Source: Bifiguratus adelaidae
Lineage: Eukaryota > Mucoromycota > Endogonomycetes > Endogonales
Assembly: GCA_002261195.1 (NCBI GenBank)
Contig: MVBO01000002.1
Coordinates: 395,123 to 459,122, forward strand
Reading direction: 5' to 3'
DNA: 64,000 nucleotides
Shown: positions 1-14,302 of the stretch, one piece after another
Layout of the letters: each line of letters starts with the position of its first letter
Position numbering within the stretch: the stretch's first letter is position 1
Position numbers and translations under genes: made by a program
The notes under the pieces: generated by a model
The model's database searches: none
What the model was told of the DNA's origin: nothing
What the model saw: only the letters and a program-made list of their open reading frames with translations

Positions 1-883
1 TCTTCATTCTCAAGGGCACCAGCCACCCCAATATTGTGGAGTTCTATGAGGTGTTTGAGGATGATTTGTATTGGTATCTCGTCATGGAATGCTACGGCGT
101 GTTGAGAGAGACAATGCAATTAACAAAACCTTTACTGACGCCCACGAGCTCATACACACCCATCACCAGATCACGAGCGACTTCGAAACGCTCCAATTTA
201 TCGCAACCGCAAGATTCACCCACGCAATTCAGTCGACCATGCTTTGTGACACCTTCATACCCCACAACGCATCCTTCATCACAACCTGTCTCATTACCTC
301 ACGCACGGGACTTATTTGAATGGATAGAGACCCATACCTACCTGACAGAAGAGGTCGCATGTCATATTTTCGGCCAAGTCATGCAATGCGTCACATATCT
401 CGCGAAATTAGGCATCATTCATAGGGACATTAAGGATGAAAATATACTCATTGATGATAATCTCGAGGTAAGTGGTGTGGTGGGTAAATTTGCCGCTAAT
501 ACTCAAGCTGCCTCGCTCAGGTTAAACTCGTCGACTTTGGATCAGCCGTCATTCTGCCCAATTCCGACCTGCCAGTGTACTACAAGCGCTTCTATGGCAC
601 AGTAAGCTTTGCGTCACCGGAAATCCTCAAAGGAGAGCCTTATCGCGCGGAGCCGGCAGAGGTATGGTCTCTCGGTATACTGTTATACACCATGCTTTAT
701 GGAGAAATCCCGTTCCGAGAACCCAATATTGCCATTTCATCCCCACTTTGCGTGCCTCGTTACCACTCAAAAGAATGTTTACATTTACTCCATTGGATGC
801 TTTGTAAGCATCCTGGACAGCGCGCGACATTTGATGATGTGATTCATCATCCGTGGTTTCGTGTTGCATCAAGTACAAAATAA
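1..883 (+). CDS. PAS-kinase-like Ser/Thr protein kinase, C-terminal part (5' truncated)
   Basis: Partial gene entering from the left edge; exons <1-467 and 521-883, reading frame entered at base 3. The protein is the C-terminal lobe of a Ser/Thr kinase: HRDIKDEN catalytic loop, DFGSA magnesium motif, activation segment FYGTVSFASPEIL, and WSLGILLYTMLYGEIPF of subdomain IX. The DLFEWIE segment, HRDIKDEN and DFGSA pattern is that of PAS kinases (yeast Psk1/Psk2, human PASK), which couple nutrient state to carbohydrate use and translation. The intron 468-520 has a GTAAGT donor and CAG acceptor. Oddity: about 70 Ser/Thr/Pro-rich residues lie between the hinge (VMECYG) and DLFEWIE, with no AG acceptor in the last 60 nt that would make this an intron. 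PAS domains, if present, lie outside the window. Stop TAA at 881-883. Confidence 0.88.
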
Positions 884-1169
884 AAATGCATGGTTCAAGT
901 CCCCGTTTATCGTTGCCATCTTGTCACTTTTCTTATAAGCGATTCGCTAAAGGAAAGCAACCATCGTAGCCATAACGCACGGTGAAACCCCCTTCTCCCC
1001 CTTGTTCGGTGCTCAGTACAACCAGCAAAGTGTTCCAATTAGGGAGGGCGCACGGGCCTGCAGTGACGTCGCACACAGGAACGTGTGGGAAGACTCGAGT
1101 CACAATGACAACTTACTGATTGTATCCTTTCGTCGGGCCTTTCAACCCGTATTTTGCTCGAACGATACC
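884..1169. other. intergenic region upstream of L-LDH
   Basis: About 290 bases between the kinase stop and the LDH start. I see no coding exon with splice support. It should hold the kinase 3' end and the LDH promoter; no clear TATA element was recognised. Confidence 0.5.
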
Positions 1170-2247
1170 ATGGTGAACGAGTCGCGAGTAGCCATCATTG
1201 GAGCAGGCTCGGTAGGAGCAACTATCGCCGTGTCGCTCTTGCTGCGTAAAGTGTGTTCCGAAATATTGTTGGTTGACGTGGCACAAGACGTGCTTCACGG
1301 GCAGGCCTTGGATTTGCAGGATGCGGCATTTGTATCCGCGACCCAAGTCAGAGAAGGTACCTATGAAGAGGCTGGACAGTGTGACATTATCGTCATCACA
1401 GCCGGCGCCAAACAGAAAGAAGGAGAAACCAGACAAGATGTAGGTCGGGCAAATGGTTATTGGTGTTCCATGAGCGCTGACATGTCCATCTTTAGCTCAT
1501 TGATAGAAACTACAAGATTTTGCAGAGTGTCTTCAAGTCTCTTGGGAAGATTAACGAGAGAGCCATCATCTTACTGGTAGCCAATCCGGTAGGTACCCCT
1601 ATTTGCGAGCTACATCCTCGAGATATTGAAGAGCTAAACATTCTATAGGTCGATATCTTGACGCATATTGCTCAACAGCTTGCCAATCTACCCAAGAAGC
1701 AAGTGTTCGGATCCGGTACGTTTTTGGATACCGGTCGACTGCGGCTTACGCTTTCGCAAATCCTCAAGGTAAGCCTGACTAGTCCAATGCACGTGTTGCT
1801 CAATCCATGCAGGTGTCAGAAACGGCAATTCATTGCTATGTCCTCGGCGAACATGGTGATTCCCAATTCGTGGCATGGTCGAGTGCGGTGGTCGGTGGAA
1901 AGCCGCTGCTCTCATTTCCACAAATGGCAAATGTGGACAAAGAAAAGATCGCCAAGGATGTCGCAGGAAAAGCATACGAGATTATCAAACTCAAGGGCGC
2001 GACTTATTTTGGCATCGGCGCGTGTGTATCTTCCCTGTGCGAAGCCATTCTCATGAACCAGCGCCATATCAGACCATTATCGATCTATTCGGACAGATAC
2101 GATTGTGTACTCTCTCTACCCGCTGTCATCGGCTCTAAGGGAGTAGAGAAGACCATTGACATTCCGCTCAATGACGCTGAGATGAAGGATCTCCAGAAGA
2201 GTGTTCAATCCATGCGAGAGATTTGCGCAAAGTATTCGAACCAATGA
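1170..2247 (+). CDS. L-lactate dehydrogenase (NAD-dependent)
   Basis: Exons 1170-1439, 1496-1588, 1649-1768, 1813-2247 give 305 residues, near the family length of about 320. It interconverts pyruvate and L-lactate with NAD(H) in the cytosol. Visible motifs are the Rossmann dinucleotide site [14 protein letters not shown], the acidic NAD-binding residue in LLVDVA, the specificity loop [10 protein letters not shown], the substrate Arg in LDTGRLRL, and the catalytic His in GEHGDS. In the specificity loop the residue equivalent to Gln102 is Gln; malate dehydrogenases have Arg there, so the call is LDH rather than MDH. The start is the first ATG in frame before the Rossmann fold. The three introns are 56, 60 and 44 nt. 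L-LDH is uncommon in ascomycetes but known from fermentative early-diverging fungi; that is family knowledge, not evidence from this window. Confidence 0.95.
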
Positions 2248-2358
2248 GTGACATGTGACTGTTGCAAGAATACACTTGGCACCTGTACGTTGTGTTGCTT
2301 TTCAAGTGCAAAAAGATAGCAATAGGTTCACGTACTCTTGCTCAATCTTTATTATCTA

Positions 2359-5066
<2,708 letters not shown>

Positions 5067-5140
5067 GTGTAATTTTCACGGCTAAGAGATGACATCTAAC
5101 ACCCATCAAGTTCATGAGTGTAATTCTATGACAGCTATAT

Positions 5141-5590
5141 TCATTCCTTTGTCCATTCTTGCGGCGTTTTCGCCTTCAATGATAGAGCATGTACACCACC
5201 CTTGATCTCATTATCCAACAATGCATAAAGCTGACGATGCCGTTGCATCAGTGTCTACATCTCATCAGTCTTGCTTCATGAAAATCAGGCTTGACATACC
5301 TTGCCAGCAAATTCTTCCGACACCACAGTGACTCTACGTTAACTGTCAGTGCGGGTGCCGCAAAAGAGTGCTTTAACCAAGCGATACTCACTTGAAATGC
5401 GTCTCTGGATTCGCATTCCCTCGCATGGCTTCATGGTGAGCATGAAGGTGTGATTCGTTCACAATCTCGAGAAACGTGGGATGTAGTGACTCCTCCATCT
5501 ATGCACCGAGTGTCAATGACGGTATACCAAGCCATAATGCGTCAGCAAGCACACCTTTTGCTCCATGGACTGCTGCACTGAACCAGCCAT
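5141..5590 (-). CDS. BolA-like protein
   Basis: Small four-exon gene on the minus strand: 5590-5555, 5498-5392, 5333-5300, 5254-5141, giving 96 residues. Each intron has GT-AG ends and the phases match. Family signatures are FLEIVNESHLHAHH, the ETHFKVTVVSEEF strand, GKTLMQRHRQLY and the C-terminal HALSLKAKTPQEW. BolA proteins work with monothiol glutaredoxins in iron-sulfur cluster delivery; fungi have a cytosolic form in iron sensing and mitochondrial forms. The conserved second half (QRHRQLY...KTPQEW) is closest to the BOL1-like type, but the subtype cannot be fixed by eye and no strong presequence is visible. No exon exceeds 114 bases, so a simple open-frame search would miss it. Confidence 0.93.
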
Positions 5591-5738
5591 TGTTCCCCTA
5601 ATTGGCAAGTGTGACGTTTTAGATTGGAGCGGAGATCGACGACAGCCCCTCAAAACCATGGTCTACCAAATAGGTTTGTATGTCCGTGCCTAAGTCCTGA
5701 TATCTATCTTATGTTTTCGGCACCTCAGTGCACCTCAG

Positions 5739-6707
5739 ATGATGGACAGCAGAACCGTGTTGGTAAAATTCCCGTTGCGTGGTCGGGACTGGTCGGGACG
5801 AGCCAACTTTGACATGAGAGAATATAGTTGTTATCGCCGTCTTCACAGTGCAGTAAGTTGAATGGTCTGTCGACCTGTTTACGGTGCACCTCATGATGAA
5901 TGGATATAGGTATCGGTGGCCGAGTATGAAGAGCGAAGAAAGAAGATATTGGAAGTAACAGCCGAAAGTTTTCCAAAGAGTCGCGTCCAAAAGATTGCGA
6001 CCGTCCTCTGTGTGCTTATCGCCATCACTCTGGTCGTTGTCCTCGCCATCTTCAACTACGCCGCGTACGGGAATGTCCTTGCGGCCGATAGTTTTCAGTC
6101 CGCCATCCCTCTTCCCGGTATATTAGCCATGCTTTTACCCATCCTCTTATTTGTCACCATTACCGTCCGATTGTTGGATGATCGCCGATTATGTCCCGCT
6201 TATGAGAACGTAAGAGTGCAGTAAAGGCATGCAACCGCTCATACGACCTAGTTTACCCAAACCATCAACGCATTACTCAAATTGTACACGGAGCAAGATC
6301 TTTCGCGTGCCCATTGGACCCTGACTACACCAGGGCCATTGGCCACCTACACGTCCTACGTCATTGTAGTGTATCAGAGAGATCCTGAGGCGAATGGAGA
6401 AGATTTGCCACCGTATGGTCACATCTCGTTCGATCCAGTGCTCGAAATATCACCCGAGACCGATCTCGGACTCATGCCGCTCTCGGGTGGTTATTCGACC
6501 GAAGCAGAAGGGAGTGCACGAGCCAGTCAGAGTGTCGGACCTACGTTGCCAAAATATGAAGACTTTATCGAGCTTCAACGTAGGGAGGTGAGCCTCAGAT
6601 TGGCTCAGGCACCGCAAAGTCTACCGGATGCCCATGTATACCATTCTTCCCCTGTTGCTGAGCCATCCAATGACGTCGAAATCTCAATTGACAATGGTGA
6701 TCGTTAG
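5739..6707 (+). CDS. two-helix membrane protein with LPxY motifs, copy 1
   Basis: Exons 5739-5852, 5910-6209, 6252-6707 give 289 residues; the ATG at 5742 is an alternative start. Family not recognised. After a basic, hydrophilic N-terminus come two hydrophobic helices (IATVLCVLIAITLVVVLAIF and ILAMLLPILLFVTITV) forming a hairpin. A tail domain follows that begins FTQTINALLKLYTEQD, contains HW and ends in a strand YVIVVYQRD. The tail carries LPPY and LPKY, the LPxY form of WW-domain ligands recognised by Rsp5/Nedd4 ubiquitin ligases. Both introns are phase 0; one sits just before helix 1 and one just after helix 2, exactly as in the gene at 16088-16940, which also shares the tail pattern and two LPxY motifs. 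A function as ligase adaptor is inference. Confidence 0.72.
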
Positions 6708-6791
6708 CAAGGGAACGGCCATCAGATATAATGTATTTGACAATCTTTATGATGTATTGTTATGATTAAGAGAGTGTAGTATATTAAATCC

Positions 6792-8739
6792 CTATGTCAA
6801 CTTGCTGGGATAGTAGCTACCCGAAACGCTCAGGCATTTCCAAGCTTTTCGGTGGACTTCGACTTGAAAAGGCTCGACGGCGGCATGTTCACCATCAATA
6901 GCGACGTAGTTGGCTTGCCCTGGCTTCATTCTGGGCTCGAATCGGAAGGCACGTATTTTGTAGTATTTGAGTTTGGGATCGTCCAGATGAGCTCCGGTCT
7001 CGAACTTGGGCAATAAGGATAGTGAATCCGCTCTGGTCACATCCGTGCCCAAAATCAAAACATCCAACAGACCGTCATCGGGCAGAGCGCACGGATGTGA
7101 TAGCAAATCTCTCGCAATCCACGGCACCTTGGAGGTGAAGAACATTTTAATATCACCCTCAATCGTTAGCCAGTCATCAGGCAGAGGTTGAGACAGGGCT
7201 GGAAGTGATTCAGGGAATGCAGACTTCACAGCGGGCTTGCCAGATGGTGAAGAAGGTGAAGAGACTTGCTCTTCCGCCAGATTCACATTGTCGATCTCTC
7301 CATGCACCGTGGTCTTTGTCACGGTGCCGACACTTCCATTCTGCTCGGACTGGGGTTCGTTTTCCGCTTCCGTTCTTGCTGTTAACACCTGAGTGTCAGC
7401 ATGTTGTAAGAACTCCCGGTTCTTGCCCTGGTGCGTCTCGTCGGCCGAGCCAGAGCCGGAGCCAGCGTCATCTGGCCCGCCATAAGAGCTTCCTTCCATA
7501 TCTTTGTCAGACGTGGCTCCACCGCTGATGGTCCGCCTCCGCGGTAGACTGCACGCATTATTGTATCCTCGCTTGATCACAGCCTTGTCATCTTTGACAA
7601 CGTCTAGTTGGATTTTGGCGCCGTAGCTAGAATTGGCGACAATTTCCTTCAAAACCCCTAGCGTGGTTCTGGTGTCGCCTAACCAGCGTAAGCCTTCAGT
7701 CGCCAGATCGGCATACGCGGTGATGCCATAGTTTTGTGTCAAAAAGGAGTAATAGTGATCTTGAGCATACGTGATGGAACAGATATCCATATCCATGCCG
7801 CGGCCTAACGTAGTATTAGATCCGAATAGGCTATTGAGACGCCAAGCAACGTACCCTTGATGACTTGTACAGCAGCAACAACCGGATCCGCACCAGCCTC
7901 GTGGCCTAACAAACTGACAACCAAAGCGTTTCCGGTGCCGCCAGGAACAGGACCGATGGGAAGTCGCTTTGCAACTTCGCGTCCGTCTGGTCGTTTGAGT
8001 ATACCGTTGATGAGTTCATGGATGATTCCATCACCAGAGACAGTGACCACAGCATTGTACTGAGCGAGATCAAAGTCCAAAGCAATCTCTGCGGCGTGAT
8101 TGGCATGTGTCGTATCTAGGTTGATGATGATCAGACATGATTCACCAGAATCAAAATGGACTCACAGATCACTTCGCAGTTTGCCTCAGCGGCATCAAAG
8201 ACTGCCTTGACTCGTTGATTCCAGATATCCTTTGCCTTGCCCTGCCCACTGAAGGGATTAATGAGCACGAGAAAACGTTTTCCGGGGCGACTATCTGCAG
8301 CGATTGTTCAATGAATCATCCATGCACAACAGCACTCTACTCATACCTCTGTAAGCAGACTTCATGACAGCTTGACACCACTTGAGGCTCTTGTCCCTTT
8401 CAAGCACTTCAAGCTGAAACGTCTCGACACCGAGCATCCCGTTCGAATGCTTGGGTATAGCAGCTTTTAGTGTCAGCTGGTGAGAGCTTTCGTCATAAGC
8501 TGAATGTAGCAAGTTTAAACTAGCTATGCTAGGCGGAGGAAGAGCACTTTTCGGCGGAGGAGCGTAACAGCAACATCCAGGTCCACTGAAAGGATTGTCT
8601 ATCGCTTTGCGTGAGCCCGGAACTTTTTCTCCAGCCTACACCTACCATACGCAGGAGCCCCAACCAGTGTTACCTTCTTGCCGTCAAACTGTAGCGTCAC
8701 AGTATCTCCACCGTGACTGATGCAGTTCAACTCCAACAT
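6792..8739 (-). CDS. LCB4: sphingoid long-chain-base kinase (sphingosine kinase, diacylglycerol-kinase fold)
   Basis: Exons 8739-8646, 8598-8347, 8294-8166, 8115-7855, 7804-6792 encode 582 residues. It phosphorylates sphingosine or dihydrosphingosine with ATP to make the lipid signal LCB-1-phosphate at membranes. Hallmarks in order: FLVLINPFSGQGKAKDIW, the nucleotide motif VSGDGIIHELINGI, PIGPVPGGTGNAL, and a C-terminal beta-sandwich half with DVLILGTDVTRAD and YVAIDGEHA. The N-terminal 120 residues carry a CCC cluster and precede the catalytic fold, as in fungal Lcb4/Lcb5. A disordered Ser/Gly/Glu-rich insertion of roughly 130 residues (about 7160-7530) lies between the catalytic halves, typical of the fungal enzymes. 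Its start codon is 20 bp from the start of the divergent F-box gene. Confidence 0.94.
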
Positions 8740-8759
8740 GCTGCATTGAATATTGCGCG

Positions 8760-10418
8760 ATGGTTTCGAGTATAGAAAGGCCAGTGGAAGAAGAATTGGA
8801 CGAATTCCGCAAGAAATGGCGGGATGAAGTGAACGCAAGGAAGCATCATGATGAGAGTAGAGCGGAGGTCACTTACGCGGTTGAGAATGCGTCATTACCG
8901 CGGTCGGAAGCAGCTTCTCGGCCATCCGAGTTGCAACCAACGTCAAGTGGCGATTCCAGGCATGGACACGCCAAGCCGCTCGAAGACAAGGCTACAACGT
9001 GGTGGGAAGGACACACGCACGAAAAGCTTGGAGAAGAACACCACTCGGGATTGCGGCATAGCCACGGAAAAACTGGGCAAGGCGAGACGAGGCACTCAAA
9101 GTCTGGTCTGGACTATTACATTGTCGCGGCCGAGAAAGAGAGGCAGGGCAACCTAGGAGAAGGTATACTATGGCTGCACGGCAAGTATATTATGGCTAAC
9201 CGCTTCAACTTTAGCTCTAGCCAATTATCGAAAGGCGTTCAAGCTCGATCCGAAAGCTGATGCTACCTACAAGGCATATTATCAGAAGCACGCTCATTTG
9301 ACACAACATCACATCCATGGTGAAGAGAATAAGAAGACCGATGCGTCCGATTTCGTCCTGCATAACCACATTGGAAGCAGGGATTATGATCCTACCAAGG
9401 GCCAAGATCACCTCCACGATCTTGCTCATAGGTTCAGTCAGCTGCACGTGCATTACCAGCCGGAAGATGAAAGTAAACAGGTTTACATAGCCATGCTGCC
9501 AGGTACATGCCCTCTCTCGAAGAAACGAAACAAGCAATGCTTAACTTGTTACCTTCTACAGACGAAATTATTGTTCTCATCTTCAAGATTCTCCTCTCCC
9601 ACCACCTATCATCCCTTGCCTCTATTTCAGCCATTTGCCGGAAATTTTTCACCCTTACCCATGAACCAAGCTTATGGCGTTATCTTTGCGACTATCATTA
9701 CCCGGAACCCATAAAAGATGACTCGGAAGGAGAAACGCCGACAGAGTCCGGTCAAACAATGGTGGATCAATTTGGAGGTGACTGGAGACGCCTTTTTATT
9801 GATCTTCCTCGGATACGATTTGATGGCGTGTATATCAGCATTTGCCATTACATGAGGTAAGAAGACGACCCATTTGACGATTGGCAAGAAGCCAGTCGAC
9901 TGATCACGTATAATGTAGGGCCGGGCTTTCAGAAAATACATGGAATCAGCCAATTCACATGGTGACCTACTGTAAGTGACGCGCCTGCGATGATTCCTGG
10001 AGTGAATTGCTCACAAATTTAACGTGCAGATCGGTACCTTCGCTTCTTCCCCGACGGAACAGTTTTAAAATATCTCAGTACCGACGAACCCATCGCTGTC
10101 GTCAAATTGTTAACTCCAGAATTTCGGCGCAAACAAGTGCTTCACGGCACGTACGTGCTTGATGGCTCGAACCTGACACTTGATTTACGGAACGCCGACA
10201 CAAGCACTGGTGATCGATTTTGCATGATATTGGATGTCAAAGGCACACAACGTGGAAGGCACAACAAACTAAAGTGGATAGAGTACAAATTATACAACGA
10301 CTACTACGAGGACTGGTCTGCCTTTGACCTCAAGCTCATGAAGCCATACTTCTTTTCGCGCGTGCTCAGCTATGAAATGTACAAAGGTCTTTCCGCAGAG
10401 TATGACGATTCCGCTTAA
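8760..10418 (+). CDS. F-box protein, FBXO9/Hrt3/Pof7 type
   Basis: Exons 8760-9162, 9215-9502, 9562-9856, 9919-9971, 10030-10418 encode 475 residues. It is predicted to be a substrate receptor of an SCF ubiquitin ligase. The N-terminal part is charged and His-rich. A short TPR-like helix pair, LANYRKAFKLDPKADATYKA, spans the first splice. The F-box follows: LPDEIIVLIFKILLSHHLSSLASIS...CRKFFTLTHEPSLWRYLC. The C-terminal beta domain contains HMVTYYRYLRFFPDGTVL, matching the region after the F-box in FBXO9, and later GTYVLDGSNLTL. Exon 4 is only 53 nt but is fixed by phase and by the YYRYLRFF motif. Human FBXO9 and yeast Hrt3 are the nearest named relatives I know. Confidence 0.92.
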
Positions 10419-10945
10419 ATTGTAACATATCATCCTCTTTCATCGACCATCAATTTTAAGTCTTGTACGCCTCGTTACAACTTGGGAACCACTCGAAACG
10501 GTATCGGCGAAATAACTTGTCACTGACTTCAAGTATTTCGCATCACCTTCTTTCGACAGAGATTTGTGCCTGAGTGATATATATCAATCACAAGGGTGAG
10601 ATGGATGGCCGGAATCCACAAAATTCACTAGCAATCTCGATCAATTAGAGCAATGTACATGCCTCTCGCGTCCACAGTCAATCTCATGGGCTGTAACCAA
10701 AGCAAACACTTCAGGGCATGTGGAGCACCTCTTTAAATTCCATTTAGATGAAGCATGTTCCTCAAAGATGTAGCGCTACAGTCTTCCTTACCTATTGATC
10801 GCCCTGCCATTATCCAAATGACACTATATCGTGACCGATCTTCACGTAGAAGGACCATCCGATGGCCCTTCATTCAATTGGAATAGACATGACAATACAC
10901 CACAGCATTTGACTTTGCCATGATACACAAATTGTCATTTGTAGA
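10419..10945. other. intergenic region upstream of HIS2
   Basis: About 530 bases. No spliceable frame, RNA gene fold or repeat was recognised. A run of alternating TA (gatatatatc, near 10580) is the only compositional feature. It should contain the F-box gene 3' end and the histidinol-phosphatase promoter. Confidence 0.5.
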
Positions 10946-11981
10946 ATGCCGGTATCGTTTCATAGTCACTCAGGACAATTCTGTCACCATGCAACAGGGT
11001 CCTTGGAGCAAGTTATACAGTCAGCTATAGCCAAAGGGTTCTCTGTCTATGGCTTGTCGGAGCATATGCCTAGATTCCAAGAAGCGTACTTGTATCCTGA
11101 AGAGATTGAGGTATAACTGTTTTCTCGCTATACTCGGATATGACTGACACTACCTTAGGCCTCTGTCACGCCTGCCGAGCTCGTTGATACCTTCAAAGCC
11201 TTTGTAGAGGAAGCGAGACGACTGCGGACCAAATATGCCTCACAAATATCGTTGCTGATCGGCATGGAGACTGAATATATCGAACCGCCATACGCTGAAC
11301 ATGCTATTGAACTTCGCAAGCAATACAATCTAGACTATATCGTTGGATCAGTCCATCACATGTACACGGTGCCTATCGACTTCTCCAAGGAATTGTACAA
11401 TGTCGCACTCTCCAAAACCTTACCGAAAGCCAACGACCGCCTGACATTGTTCGCCGATTATTTCGATGCACAATACGACATGCTGAAGGCATTGAAACCG
11501 GAAGTGGTCGCTCACTTTGACCTGATTCGCATCTTTTGCCCAGATCAATCCATTGAAGCTCATGGAGAATGGGCATCTGTATGGCAAAAAGTGACAAGAA
11601 ATATCGACTTCGTCATTGCTTATGGTGGGCTTTTCGAGCTCAACTCTCGAGCATACAAGAAAGGGTTCCGGGATGCTTATCCTCAACGTGATATTCTTCA
11701 GGTAGGTTTTGCACATTGGCCAAATGTCGGGTTTACCCAAATGTTTACTAAGCATACCTACCCGCTAGTATATTCAACAACGGAATGGTAGATTCACGCT
11801 CTCGGACGATTCGCATGGACCAAACGACGTTGGCTTATACTATCGCAATCTGCGAGATTACATCCAGGAGATGCACATAAGAGAGATTTACGCGCTAGAG
11901 CTTTCGGACACCGGTGTCTGTCACAAGTTGCTGGACAGCGCAACTTTGCAGAGGTTTTGGCAAAAGATGGAGAGCTGGTAG
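10946..11981 (+). CDS. HIS2: histidinol-phosphatase, PHP family
   Basis: Exons 10946-11110, 11159-11701, 11769-11981 encode 306 residues. It hydrolyses L-histidinol phosphate to histidinol, the eighth step of histidine synthesis, in the cytosol. Metal-binding PHP motifs are all present: HSHSGQFCHHATG at the N-terminus, YGLSEHMPR, LLIGMETEYIE, YIVGSVHHMYTVPID, AHFDLIRIF, and DDSHGPNDVG near the end. The last exon is set by phase and by the DDSHG motif. Length matches fungal HIS2 (about 300-340). The start ATG lies directly on the first metal-binding motif, as in homologues. Confidence 0.95.
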
Positions 11982-12093
11982 ACGTCAATTGATCACAATG
12001 TAGATACAAGATAGCCAAGATAGATGGCCGAGCCAAACCTCAAAGGTTGCACAAGCGTGTGAATGCCCCGGCGGCTGTGGCCTGTCTAGTGCT

Positions 12094-14302
12094 ATGAACG
12101 GCTTCAGCGGCAAAGACTACCCGGTCGTCATTGGGATAGGTGTGTCCAACAAGGAGCGTCTAACGACGTTGAGTGCTATCGCCGGCTAACAGCTTCACTC
12201 CTAGACTTTGGAACGACGTTTAGTGGAGCAGGTAAGGCATCACACGGGTCAATCCAAATGCTCTCGGGGCTCACAGTCCGTAGCTTTTGCGTTTACACTT
12301 GCCGAGGATGGTCGGACACCGGACATTATCGACATTCTCAAGTGGTAAAGTTTCTTCTGCGTACAGAAACGATGTGAATGAACGAGTTCTGACTCTATGT
12401 TTTATGTATAGGCCTCGTTCACCCGGCTCGTAAGAAATGTGCTTATCAATTGATCGCAATTATGAATGCAGCTCATGTAGGTATCCAAAGACAGCGACTA
12501 CCCTTCTCTACCAAACTTCACCTGCAATTGAAGCACCCATCGACTGGGCGGAATCAGCGAATGAAAAGTTTAGGAATCCTCGCATAGCCAGAACACATCA
12601 ACTCGTCTCACGCTTTAAGCTTTTTCTCGACGAAAGTCTAGCCTCCAATCCATCCAGTCCTCGTGTTCTACCCGTATTACCTCCCGGCAAAACCGTGGTT
12701 GATGTGATTGCGGACTACTTGCGATGCTTGCACAAATACCTCATGTTGCAACTAGGCAGGACCTTTGCGCGCAACTATGCAGAGGATTCGTTCCGATATG
12801 TACGTTTCATTGTGATGCCTCGAATTTTGACTCATATCGTTTAGTGTCTGACGGTACCTGCCATGTGGTCCGATCAAGCCAAGACCGCTATGCGGCAGGC
12901 GGCTGTTCAAGCGGGACTTATCAAAGCAACAGATCATCATGATCGACTTCTACTCATTTCTGAACCCGAGGCGGCTGCCATCTATTGCGAGAATCGCAGT
13001 GACGATTATTCGGTGAAACCTGGCGATCGCTTCATGATCTGTGATTGTGGAGGTGGCACCGTTGATCTGATTGTTTTTGAGCTGGTCGAGGAAAACTTTC
13101 CCGGAAATGGCGAGAATGATGTGTATGCCGGTCTTAACAGATCGCCACCGGGTCCTCGAAGAAGGCTTAAGGAGGTCACAAAAGGTCAAGGTCTGAGTGT
13201 TGGAGGCTTGTTCATTGATCAACGTTTCCGAGAGTTTCTGGAACGAAAATTCGCGTCCGTCAACATTTCACCTACCAAGAATGCCATGGATCACATGGTA
13301 GAATATTTTGTAGACAAGCTGAAACCTTCCTTTGACGGCGTTCAGGAACAAGTATGATAAGGTAGAAGTGAAACAACAAGCTAACGAACTCTTAGTTTCT
13401 CAATCTGCCCGCTTTCGAAGGCGCGTTCGGCAAAATTGCCGAAATCGATATAGATTCTGGCGTAATGTTCCTGAATGCGCAAGACCTCAAAGAGGAAATC
13501 TTTGACCCTATAGTCAAGGCGATCATCGAGCTTATCAGAGCACAATTAGAGCAAGCTGAGATTTGCCACACCATCTTCATGGTGGGAGGTTTCGGTACAT
13601 CTTCCTACCTCTTTGAACACGTGCGCGAAGAATTCGAGGGCAAAGGAGTCAAGGCAGTCGCCATGCCTCCTAGAGCAGAGATGGCCATCGTCAAGGGAGC
13701 CGTATATTTTGGTCTTGATCCTCATATCATCACCGCGCGTGTCCTAAGGCGGACGTACGGGATCTGCGTGATGCGCAAATGGGACGCTGATCTGGATCGA
13801 GGACATCCACAGAAACGATTTACGAACGGTGACGTGTGGTGCGATGATCGTTTTGCCGGCAAGTCATTGGTGCATGTAGTGATTGATACGTTGAGTCTAA
13901 TTCACTCTTTAGTATTCGGACGAAAAGGTCAGACTGTTTTCATTGACGAGTGCAAGCATCACAAATATCAGGCCATTTATCGCAAAGGTATACATTACGC
14001 AATTTCATCTATGTTTATAGGTCCTAACATCCTACACAGACATCTCCATCACTATATACGCCTACGATACTGACAATAGCATACCACGCTACGTAACCAG
14101 CCCAGGTGTCCAACGTATCGCACAATTCATCGTCCCCATGCCCACTCTCCAGAATGTCCGCGAAGGTGACCACGTCGAGTGCGAGATCAAGATCTTCTTT
14201 GGCACTAGCGAGATACTCGTTCAGGCGCTCATTCAAGGTCAAATTCACACCGCCAATTGCAAGTATGATGCAAGCGATCAGTGGTGGAAATTGTGTCGAT
14301 GA
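12094..14302 (+). CDS. Hsp70-like ATPase of the HSPA12 type
   Basis: Nine exons: 12094-12139, 12205-12231, 12284-12344, 12412-12429, 12481-12799, 12845-13351, 13396-13858, 13913-13987, 14040-14302; 592 residues. Actin/Hsp70-fold motifs: phosphate-1 VVIGIDFGTTFSGA, LTVPAMWSDQAKTAMRQAA, LISEPEAAA, phosphate-2 FMICDCGGGTVDLIVFEL, and adenosine motif FMVGGFGTSSYLFEHV. The beta-rich tail (TSPGVQRIAQF, EIKIFFGTSEI) is that of HSPA12 rather than canonical Hsp70; the substrate lid is missing and the client is unknown. Exon 4 is a microexon of 18 nt. The intron 13859-13912 is a GC-AG intron (donor GCAAGT); it is 54 nt and stop-free, so the frame reads through it, but only splicing gives the family-like WCDDRFAVFGRKGQ. 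The last exon overlaps the minus-strand gene below. Confidence 0.9.
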
